Source of the DNA: Azospirillum tabaci
GTDB taxonomy: Bacteria; Pseudomonadota; Alphaproteobacteria; Azospirillales; Azospirillaceae
Length of the DNA stretch: 64,000 nucleotides
Assembly: GCF_014596085.1 (NCBI RefSeq)
Contig: NZ_JACCJY010000005.1
Location: forward strand, 206,615-270,614
Reading direction: 5' to 3'
Shown here: piece by piece, positions 10,413 through 16,654 of the stretch
Layout of the letters: each line of letters opens with the position of its first letter
Numbering within the stretch: position 1 is the first letter of the stretch
Notes under the pieces: generated by a model
The model's database searches: none
Seen by the model: only the letters and a program-made list of their open reading frames with translations
What the model was told of the DNA's origin: nothing
Translations under genes and position numbers: made by a program

Positions 10413-10739
10413 GTGCAGTTCCTCAAGGCACTCGTCGTCATCATGGGCGTGATGATCATCGCCGGCTTCGCGATCCTCGGCGTCGAACTCTACAAGCGCA
10501 TCAGCGATCCGGAGCGCCGGGCCGCCGCCGAGACCGAGCGCGCCGCCACCCCCGCGGGCCGGGCGGAGGAGGTCACGCTGGGCCTGCCGGCGGGCGCGCG
10601 CCTGGGCGACCCGGTGGCGGTGGGCAACCGCGTCGTCTTCCGCGTCACCATACCGGACGCCCCCGATCGTCTTTATGTGATGGACCCGCGCACCGGCGCC
10701 ATCGCCGTGACCGTCACCGCCGGAGCCGCCGCGCCATGA
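10413..10739 (+). CDS. small single-pass membrane protein (DUF6476-like)
   Basis: A 108-aa protein with one N-terminal membrane helix (residues ~5-25, ALVVIMGVMIIAGFAILGVE) and a short soluble tail ending in a beta-rich segment (VVFRVTIPDAPDRLYVMDPRTG). It resembles the alphaproteobacterial DUF6476 family as I remember it; no biochemical role is known. The start is taken as GTG 10413 with GAGAG upstream; an internal ATG at 10443 is the alternative. Its TGA overlaps the ATG of ltaE (ATGA), so the two are translationally coupled. Confidence 0.75.
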   Translation: MQFLKALVVIMGVMIIAGFAILGVELYKRISDPERRAAAETERAATPAGRAEEVTLGLPAGARLGDPVAVGNRVVFRVTIPDAPDRLYVMDPRTGAIAVTVTAGAAAP

Positions 10740-11785
10740 CCAACGCCGTCATTCACGACTTCCGCAGCGACAATGTGGCCGGCGCGGCGCCGGAGGTGGT
10801 CAACGCCCTGGCCGCGGCCGCGGTCGGGTCCGCCGATCCCTATGGGCAGGACCCGCTGACCGCCAGCGTCACCCGTCGCCTGTCCGCTCTCTTCGAGGCG
10901 GAGGTGACGGTGTTCCCGGTCGCCACCGGGACGGCGGCCAACGCGCTGGCCCTGTCGGCCCTGGTCCCACCCTACGGCGCGGTCTACTGCCACCAGGAAA
11001 GCCACATCCACGTCGACGAGTGCGGCGCACCGGAGATGGCGACCGGCGGGGCCAAGCTGGTGCCGCTGGCCGGGGAGGGTGGCAAGCTGACCCCCGCCGC
11101 TCTGAGCGCGGCGCTGGCCGGGGCGGGCATCGGCGTGGTGCACCGGGTGCAGCCCGCCGCCCTCAGCCTGACGCAGGCGACCGAGGCTGGGACGGTCTAC
11201 CGTCCGCAGGAGGTGGCGGCCCTGTCCGACGTCGCGCATGCCCACGGCATGGCGGTGCACATGGACGGCGCCCGCTTCGCCAACGCGGTGGCCCGGCTGG
11301 GCTGCGCCCCGGCGGAGGTGACCTGGAAGGCCGGGGTGGACGTGCTGTCGCTGGGCGGCACCAAGGGCGGCTGCCTCGCCGCGGAGGCCGTGGTGTTCTT
11401 CAACCCGGCGCTGGCCGAGGATTTCGGCTTCCGCCGCAAGCGGGCCGGGCACTTGGTGTCCAAGGGCCGCTTCCTGTCGGCGCAGCTCGACGCTTGGCTG
11501 GCCGACGATCTGTGGCTGCGGCTGGCCCGCCACGCCAACGCCATGGCCGACCGGCTGTCTCAGGGGCTCGCCACCCTGCCGGGGGCGGAGCTGGCTCATC
11601 CGGTGGAGGCCAACGAGGTCTTCGTGCGCCTGCCCGCCGCGGTGGCCGACGGGCTGGAGGCGGCGGGCTACCGCTTCTACCGCTGGGAGGGCGATCTGCT
11701 GCGTCTGGTCACCGCCTTCGACACGCCGCAGGCCGTCGTGAACTCTTTTCTGAAAATCGCCAAGGATCTGTCAGAAAAGGCTTGA
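10736..11785 (+). CDS. ltaE: low-specificity L-threonine aldolase
   Basis: PLP enzyme splitting L-threonine or allo-threonine to glycine and acetaldehyde. At 349 aa it matches the beta-eliminating lyase/threonine aldolase fold: FRSDNVAGAAPEVV at the N-terminus, HMDGARFANA for cofactor contact, and SLGGTKGG with the Schiff-base lysine. Start overlaps the preceding stop by four bases. Glycine produced here would feed the gcv operon 35 kb downstream. Confidence 0.93.
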   Translation: MTNAVIHDFRSDNVAGAAPEVVNALAAAAVGSADPYGQDPLTASVTRRLSALFEAEVTVFPVATGTAANALALSALVPPYGAVYCHQESHIHVDECGAPEMATGGAKLVPLAGEGGKLTPAALSAALAGAGIGVVHRVQPAALSLTQATEAGTVYRPQEVAALSDVAHAHGMAVHMDGARFANAVARLGCAPAEVTWKAGVDVLSLGGTKGGCLAAEAVVFFNPALAEDFGFRRKRAGHLVSKGRFLSAQLDAWLADDLWLRLARHANAMADRLSQGLATLPGAELAHPVEANEVFVRLPAAVADGLEAAGYRFYRWEGDLLRLVTAFDTPQAVVNSFLKIAKDLSEKA

Positions 11786-11853
11786 TCGGGCAGGGTGGGT
11801 TCGCTAAAAACCCGCCACGCCGACGACGCCACGTCGTCAGACGACGAAAGACT

Positions 11854-11929
11854 GTCCCCTTCGTCTAGAGGCCTAGGACACCGCCCTCTCACGGCGGTAA
11901 CAGGGGTTCGAATCCCCTAGGGGACGCCA
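11854..11929 (+). tRNA. tRNA-Glu (anticodon CTC)
   Basis: A 76-base cloverleaf: acceptor GTCCCCT pairs with AGGGGAC, the anticodon stem CCGCC/GGCGG encloses loop CTCTCAC with anticodon CTC, the T-arm has GGGGTTCGAATCCCC, discriminator G, and CCA is encoded. It decodes GAG. Confidence 0.97.
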
Positions 11930-11966
11930 ATTCGATCGGCTGGCAACCGAGCATCGCCCGATGAAG

Positions 11967-12042
11967 GTCCCCTTCGTCTAGAGGCCTAGGACACCGCCCT
12001 CTCACGGCGGTAACAGGGGTTCGAATCCCCTAGGGGACGCCA
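11967..12042 (+). tRNA. tRNA-Glu (anticodon CTC), second identical copy
   Basis: Identical over all 76 bases to the copy 113 bases upstream, including the encoded CCA. The 37-base spacer is unrelated to the sequence before the first copy, so only the gene is duplicated. The two are probably cut from one transcript, which ends at the hairpin after position 12065. Confidence 0.97.
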
Positions 12043-12065
12043 TCCTTTCCGGCATCAACGATCCA

Positions 12066-12087
12066 CGGCCCGCCCTTCGGCGGGCCG
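12066..12087 (+). terminator. terminator of the tRNA-Glu transcript
   Basis: CGGCCCGCC, loop CTTC, GGCGGGCCG, a nine-base perfect stem 23 bases after the second tRNA, followed by TCGTCGTTTC. The weak T tract lowers certainty. Confidence 0.65.
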
Positions 12088-12131
12088 TCGTCGTTTCGGG
12101 AGTGCACCGGCGTGGTTTCGCCGCGCCCTCC

Positions 12132-12890
12132 TCAGGTCTTGCGAATCAGGAAGGACATGGAGTCCGCGGTCTCGTAGAGCGGCACGCCGCAGCGGCAGCG
12201 CATCGCCGCGTAGTCGTAATCGCTGGAACCGCATTTGTAGCAGTGAAGGGGCAAGCGCGTGCGCCGATAGAGTTCGATCCCGGCGATGTCCATGTGCAGC
12301 GCCTTCACCTCGTCCGCCGTGAAGAAGTCCTTGGACGCCAAGCCCGCGGCCATCGCGTCCGTGAAGGGAATCCCCGCTGCCCGGATGTGCTGGAGGGCGA
12401 GAAGCACCTGGAGGCTGGTGGCCGGGGGCTGGGCGTAATCGGCGCAATAGGCCCGGTAGAGGCCGTGCTCCGGGTGCGAGGTGTGAACGTCTTCCAGAAT
12501 GTACAGGCCGCCGCTGCGCAGGTGGGGCAGGGACTGGGTCAGGCACCACGCCTGATGCTGGGGGATGTGACTGCCGTCTTCGATGATGAGGTCGAAGAGG
12601 ATGCCGTTGGCCCGCAGGCTGCGCCCGATGTGCTCGGGATCGTTCTGGTCGAACCGCACATACTGGATGCGGTCGTCTTGCGGCCATTCCGGCTGCGGTT
12701 CCAGGATGTCGGCGCCGATGATGAAGGCGTCCGGAAACTGTGAACGCAGCCAGCGGATCGAATCGCCCCGGAACACCCCGTATTCCAGGATGATCCGCAC
12801 CGGGCCCAGCGTCTGGAAGGCCTGACGGTAGGTGTCGATGTACTGGTGCCAGTAATGCTTGTCGGAACCCGTCCCGTCCGCGCTGCCCAT
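12132..12890 (-). CDS. SAM-dependent methyltransferase with C-terminal zinc ribbon
   Basis: A 252-aa class I methyltransferase-like protein. ILEYGVFRGDSIRW is the SAM-binding motif I glycine loop, IIGADILE follows as motif II, and LIIEDGSHIPQHQ plus GGLYILEDVHTS match the class of methyltransferases seen with macrocin O-methyltransferases and polysaccharide clusters. The C-terminus has a rubredoxin-like knuckle, CYKCGSS...CRCGVPL, a possible zinc site. Start ATG 12890 is chosen because AAAGGGGA precedes it; an ATG 30 bases upstream is also in frame. The substrate is unknown and the neighbours give no hint. Confidence 0.75.
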   Translation of the reverse strand: MGSADGTGSDKHYWHQYIDTYRQAFQTLGPVRIILEYGVFRGDSIRWLRSQFPDAFIIGADILEPQPEWPQDDRIQYVRFDQNDPEHIGRSLRANGILFDLIIEDGSHIPQHQAWCLTQSLPHLRSGGLYILEDVHTSHPEHGLYRAYCADYAQPPATSLQVLLALQHIRAAGIPFTDAMAAGLASKDFFTADEVKALHMDIAGIELYRRTRLPLHCYKCGSSDYDYAAMRCRCGVPLYETADSMSFLIRKT

Positions 12891-12947
12891 TCGCAATCCC
12901 CTTTGCCGGCCTTTCCGCATGATACGGGAAAGGCCGGCGGGAGCGCT

Positions 12948-13943
12948 TCATCGTTTTGCAGAGGCGCCCGACCGGGAGACGCTCAACTCGGCGACCTCCT
13001 CCTGCTTCGCGGCGGGGAGGCCGGCGGAGCGCACCACGCCCGGATCGTGGGGATGGACGCGGCGCGGATAGACGCTGTGGACCTTCACCACATAGTCCTG
13101 CGTCTCGCGGTAGGGGGGGACGCCCTTGTACTGGACCACGGCCCCTTCGCCCGCGTTGTAGCCGGCCAGCGCCAGGGTCACGTTGCCGTCGAAGTAGGCC
13201 AGCAGCCAGCGCAGATACTTCATGCCGCCGCGCAGGTTCTGCTCGGGGTCGAAAGGCTTGGTCACGCCGAAGCGCTCTGCCGTCTCGGGGATGAGCTGCA
13301 TGAGCCCCATGGCGTTCTTCTCGGACACCACATCCACGCGGTAGCCGGATTCGACGGCGATCACCGCCAGCACCAGATCCGGGTCGAGCCCGTAGCTGGG
13401 AGCCATCTTGGTGACCATCGCGCGGATTTCCTTGGGCGGCATGCGGATGACGCCCCATCGCACGCTCGGCGGTTCGCAGCGGTCGGGCGTCTTGCTCACC
13501 GCGCCCTTGCCCGTGGCGCTGGCCGGCTTGACCATCCGCGTCGCGTCCTCGTTGCCCAGCAGGGCGGCGCGGCGCAGCCAGGAGCGGCCGAGTTCCTCAT
13601 CCTTCGACACCGCACCCCGTCCGGCCATGTGCATGCGCCCGGCGCGGTAGGCCGCTTCGGCGTAGTCCTGGCGGGCCGCCCGGCAATAGAGGGAAAGGGC
13701 CATCCGCTCGTCCCGGTTCACGCCCTTGCCGACCTCGTAGCGCATGGCCAGCTCATACTGGGCGCGGGCGCTGCCCTTGCTGGCGAGCGCCTCCAGCGCG
13801 CGGATCGTGCGCTCGGACGAGTTTTGAAAAGACGGGGGCTGGGCTGTTGCCGTCTGGACCGACACCTCCTGGGCTGCGGCCGGCAGAGCCGTCAGAAGGG
13901 ACGCGATCAGCCCGCCGGCGGCCAGCGCCGCCGCGGTTTTCAC
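12948..13943 (-). CDS. secreted lytic transglycosylase with Sel1-like repeats
   Basis: Cleaves peptidoglycan between MurNAc and GlcNAc. Residues ~1-24 are a signal peptide ending ALPAAAQ. Two Sel1-like repeats follow (QYELAMRYEVGKGVNRDE; AAYRAGRMHMAGRGAVSKDE), then the goose-lysozyme-like SLT domain with catalytic Glu in AVIAVESGY, NAMGLMQLIPETA, and AGYNAGEGAVVQYKG. Start GTG 13943 fits the signal peptide; the frame is open for 330 bases further upstream but that translation lacks a plausible N-terminus. 331 aa. Confidence 0.85.
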   Translation of the reverse strand: MKTAAALAAGGLIASLLTALPAAAQEVSVQTATAQPPSFQNSSERTIRALEALASKGSARAQYELAMRYEVGKGVNRDERMALSLYCRAARQDYAEAAYRAGRMHMAGRGAVSKDEELGRSWLRRAALLGNEDATRMVKPASATGKGAVSKTPDRCEPPSVRWGVIRMPPKEIRAMVTKMAPSYGLDPDLVLAVIAVESGYRVDVVSEKNAMGLMQLIPETAERFGVTKPFDPEQNLRGGMKYLRWLLAYFDGNVTLALAGYNAGEGAVVQYKGVPPYRETQDYVVKVHSVYPRRVHPHDPGVVRSAGLPAAKQEEVAELSVSRSGASAKR

Positions 13944-14131
13944 CGCCTTGAAGCGCCTTTCGCCGATTGGTGAGGCCGGCCGGTCTTTCGGTGTATGCGA
14001 GAAGATCGCCGCGCTAGAGCCAACGTCCGGCTGTCCGCGAAAGACGTAATGCGATATGGTTCCGGCCAACAGAGGAAGCGGACTACAATGAAATAAGACT
14101 TCCACTAAGGGACGGAAACGCCGCCTATACA

Positions 14132-14261
14132 GAGAAGAAGAGCCGCTGGCAGCGGACCTGCGGATGGATGAATGAGCGAATTCATCGTTGGCCATAGACA
14201 TGGCTATCCCGCAAAGGAGATTTGAGGTCGGTTGGTGAAAGCCAGCCGGCCTTTTCCTTTT
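14132..14261 (+). ncRNA. candidate small RNA ending at an orphan Rho-independent terminator
   Basis: No gene lies upstream on this strand, yet a full intrinsic terminator ends at 14261. Before it come small hairpins: ATGAAT/ATTCAT around a six-base loop near 14170 and GCCAT/ATGGC near 14200, then an AAAGGAGA motif that could be an anti-ribosome-site or protein target. TATACA at 14126-14131 is a possible -10 box, but no convincing -35 is visible, so the 5' end is a guess. Confidence 0.3.
14226..14261 (+). terminator. Rho-independent terminator without an upstream gene
   Basis: GGTCGGTTGG pairs over ten positions (two G-U) with CCAGCCGGCC around loop TGAAAG, followed at once by TTTTCCTTTT. The nearest reading frame on this strand ends 2.4 kb upstream (ltaE) with the tRNA transcript terminated in between. 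Confidence 0.6.
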
Positions 14262-14278
14262 GAGCAAAGTCATGGAGC

Positions 14279-14329
14279 CTCCCGTATGTCCGGAGACGAT
14301 ACATCATCTCCGATCGAATGCTACGGGAG
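14279..14329. repeat. nested inverted repeat in the sigma-factor upstream region
   Basis: Outer arms CTCCCGTA and TACGGGAG enclose inner arms CGGAGACGAT and ATCATCTCCG (one mismatch) separated by AC. The nested pairing over 51 bases could be an operator, or a structured leader of the downstream sigma-factor transcript. A 12-base palindrome CGACGATCGTCG lies further on at 14439-14450. No gene is seen between 14262 and 14578. Confidence 0.5.
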
Positions 14330-14578
14330 CAATCGGACGATCAATGACATGTTAGGGGTAATCTCGCCAAATTGTGAAGGGGCCTAGCCTTTTTCCCAAC
14401 TGGCAGCCCCTGTGGTGCACCATTACGTACTGATGGACCGACGATCGTCGTTGGAGAATCCGGTTATGCCCCGCGCGCATTCGGCGCAAGCGGGGGCCGG
14501 AGTAATGGTTCGGGCGTTTCAGACGCGCCCTGAGCGATCAGGACATCTTTCGGTACACAGGGAGGCAGCGTTCCACCG

Positions 14579-15283
14579 ATGGCGAACCACGTCGCGAGTT
14601 CCTTGCGCCGTCCGGCAAGCAGCCCCGCGCCGCTTGACCCCGTCGCCCTCAAGCCGGTGATGGGAAGCCGCCGTGCGGACGAGGACGAGTTGAACGTTGC
14701 GGTCGAAGCCGAGGATGGCGTCGAAGCCGACGATCCGGCCGCCGAAGACGCGGCGGAAGCGTCTTCGGCACCGTTGGCGCCCCCCGATCCGGCGATCATC
14801 GCGCAGATCGAGGCGGAGATTCCCCGCCTGCGCCGTTTCGCCCGCGCCATGGTGCGGGACGCCACGCTGGCCGACGACCTCGTCCAGGAATGCCTGGAGC
14901 GCGCCCTGTCGCGCCTGCATCTGTGGCGGCCCGGCAGCAACCTGCGCGCCTGGCTCTTCACCATCCTGCGCAACCTGCACATCAACGGCATCCGCCGCCG
15001 GCAGGCGGTCGTGGACATCGACGGGGAAGGGCAGGCGGCGATCGGCGCCGCCCATGGCGGGCAGTTCGTCCGGCTGGAGCTGCGCGATCTGAAGCGCGCG
15101 CTCGGCCTGTTGCCGACCGAGCAGCGGGAGGTGGTCCTGCTGATCGGGCTGGAGGGCATCTCCTATGGCGAGGCCGCGGACATCCTCGGCATTTCGATCG
15201 GCACCGTGAAGTCGCGCCTGTCGCGCGGGCGGCGTGCCCTGCGCCAGCTCATGGAAGGGCACAGCCCGACCGACGAGGACTGA
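14579..15283 (+). CDS. ECF-type RNA polymerase sigma factor
   Basis: A 234-aa sigma factor of the extracytoplasmic group. Residues 1-75 are an acidic, disordered extension not typical of ECF factors; region 2 follows (RRFARAMVRDATLADDLVQE, then LRAWLFTILRNLHING), and region 4 at the end (LPTEQREVVLLIGLEGISYG, ILGISIGTVKSRLSRGR) with the helix-turn-helix. No region 3, as expected. Unlike many ECF genes it has no adjacent anti-sigma gene, and no PhyR/NepR-like gene is near, so I cannot assign the group. GGAGG lies 14 bases before ATG 14579, which is rather far; an internal start is possible. Confidence 0.85.
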   Translation: MANHVASSLRRPASSPAPLDPVALKPVMGSRRADEDELNVAVEAEDGVEADDPAAEDAAEASSAPLAPPDPAIIAQIEAEIPRLRRFARAMVRDATLADDLVQECLERALSRLHLWRPGSNLRAWLFTILRNLHINGIRRRQAVVDIDGEGQAAIGAAHGGQFVRLELRDLKRALGLLPTEQREVVLLIGLEGISYGEAADILGISIGTVKSRLSRGRRALRQLMEGHSPTDED

Positions 15284-15343
15284 CCCGTCCGCGTTCCGTC
15301 TTCGATGACGCTGGGTCTTCAATAGCACTGGCCGCACAGAGAA

Positions 15344-15375
15344 ACCGGCAACGCTCCGGATGGGGCGTTGCCGGT
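15344..15375 (+). terminator. hairpin after the ECF sigma gene
   Basis: ACCGGCAACGC and GCGTTGCCGGT form an eleven-base perfect stem around a ten-base loop 60 bases after the stop. No T tract follows. Confidence 0.5.
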
Positions 15376-15470
15376 CAGGTGCGAGGCTAACATCGAGAGG
15401 CTTTGGGGGTACTCGCGAGCCCGGCCCTCCGAGACGTGAAAGACCGGACAAGGGCGCGCTGCGGGAAACG

Positions 15471-15494
15471 CCCGCCCGGACGGTTCCGGGCGGG
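15471..15494 (-). terminator. hairpin after the DUF1328 gene
   Basis: CCCGCCCGGA, loop CGGT, TCCGGGCGGG: ten perfect pairs nine bases beyond the DUF1328 stop, with CGTTTCC following on the reverse strand. Confidence 0.55.
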
Positions 15495-15502
15495 TGCTGG
15501 GT

Positions 15503-15667
15503 CTAGCGGCGCCTGACCAGGCCCAGAATCAAACTCGCCGCGAACAGGATCAGGAAAAGGAAGAACAGGATTTGCGCAATGCCTGAGGAGGCTGACGCAA
15601 CCCCGCCGAAACCGAGTGCGCCGGCGATCAGCGCGATCACGAAGAAAACAAGTGCCCAATAGAGCAT
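15503..15667 (-). CDS. DUF1328 family small membrane protein
   Basis: A 54-aa peptide, [20 protein letters not shown] at the N-terminus, with two membrane helices (residues ~3-21 and ~29-50) joined by a small Gly/Ser-rich turn and ending VRRR. Length, the opening MLYWA and the GALGFGG motif are those of the DUF1328/YtjA family. Members are commonly members of general-stress regulons; here it sits beside an ECF sigma factor, but no GGAAC/CGTT-type promoter is visible in front. Preceded by GGAGG-like sequence (GAGGGAGGTTAGG). Confidence 0.85.
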   Translation of the reverse strand: MLYWALVFFVIALIAGALGFGGVASASSGIAQILFFLFLILFAASLILGLVRRR

Positions 15668-15997
15668 CCTAACCTCCCTCGCTCGGTCCGAAGCGCGTTA
15701 CAGCTCGTCCGGCGCGCAGTCTGTTGAACGTCCTACTCTGTGAAGAGCGTGTTAGTATTGTGCAGAACACGGCTCCGGTCTGAAAGGTTCCCGGACTCCG
15801 CTCCCGTAAAGAGCTTTTTTTGGGTAGGGTCGGTTCCAAAAGGGGGAGGGGCATCCCGATAACGCTGGCTTGACCGCAACAACGGGCGACGAACGCTGTT
15901 GTCGGGGTCGCCAGCCTGCTCGGTTCCGGCCGGGCGGGCGAAATGGCGCAGCACCGCTCCGCCGGTGCGAGACGCCGTATCGAGAGAAGAGGATGCC
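15668..15997. other. 330-base divergent intergenic region
   Basis: Lies between the start codons of DUF1328 and the secreted protein gene and must hold both promoters. It has short inverted arms GTGTT (15749-15753) and AACAC (15766-15770), and a T7 run near 15820 behind a weak four-base stem. I see no convincing coding region or promoter boxes. Confidence 0.4.
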
Positions 15998-16636
15998 ATG
16001 AACGCCAAACTGTCCCTTGCCGTTCTCGCCGCGACCCTGGCGGCCGCCCCCGCCGCGATGGCCCAGACCTATCCGAACAACGCGCCGCAGGTTCCCTACG
16101 AGCGCTCCAGCCCGTCGGGCCTGCCGACCACCAGCCCGCAGGTGGAAAGCCTGCCCGGCGAGCGGGCCGACCCGTGGAGCGATCGGACGCAGAAGCGGAT
16201 GCCGGATGGGCGCATGCCCGACCGGGTGACCAGCGGCAGCGCCGAATCCACGGTCGGGGCCGGGACCGCGGGCACCTATGGCAGCACGGGCAGTTATGGA
16301 GCGCCCGGCACCTACGGTTCGACCGGCACCATGAACTCCATGCCCAACAGCGGCGCGATGGGGACCACCGGATCGGCCACCGGCACCATGCAGGGCAACC
16401 GGCAGGTCATCATGAACGTCGATCCGAACACCGCCCAGCGCGCCGAGCGCGGTCAGAACCGCAAGGAGCTGATGCAGACGTCGCTGCTGAACTACTTCAG
16501 CGCCGCCGGCTTCACCTCGGTCCGCGACTTCCGCAAGCAGGGTGAGAACTACGTGGCGGAAGCCCAGTCGGCCAACGGCACCTGGAGCACCGTGCTTCTC
16601 GACACCAAGACCGGGACGATCTCCGAAATGCGCTGA
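15998..16636 (+). CDS. secreted low-complexity protein with PepSY-like C-terminus
   Basis: A 212-aa exported protein. Residues 1-22 are a signal peptide cut after AMAQ. The middle (~85-130) is a Gly/Ser/Thr/Met-rich stretch with repeated GTYGSTG units, likely disordered. The last ~60 residues (TSLLNYFSAAGFTSVRDFRK, ENYVAEAQSANGTWSTVLLD) look like a PepSY-type or related periplasmic alpha/beta domain. AGAGAAGAGGATGCC precedes ATG 15998. Role unknown; the position beside stress-type genes suggests an envelope function. Confidence 0.75.
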   Translation: MNAKLSLAVLAATLAAAPAAMAQTYPNNAPQVPYERSSPSGLPTTSPQVESLPGERADPWSDRTQKRMPDGRMPDRVTSGSAESTVGAGTAGTYGSTGSYGAPGTYGSTGTMNSMPNSGAMGTTGSATGTMQGNRQVIMNVDPNTAQRAERGQNRKELMQTSLLNYFSAAGFTSVRDFRKQGENYVAEAQSANGTWSTVLLDTKTGTISEMR

Positions 16637-16654
16637 TCCCCGGTCCGCCGCGGC

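Noticed and set aside
15813..15822. A Rho-independent terminator at the T7 run near 15820
   Set aside because: The only stem before it is four base pairs (GCTC/GAGC), too weak to terminate.
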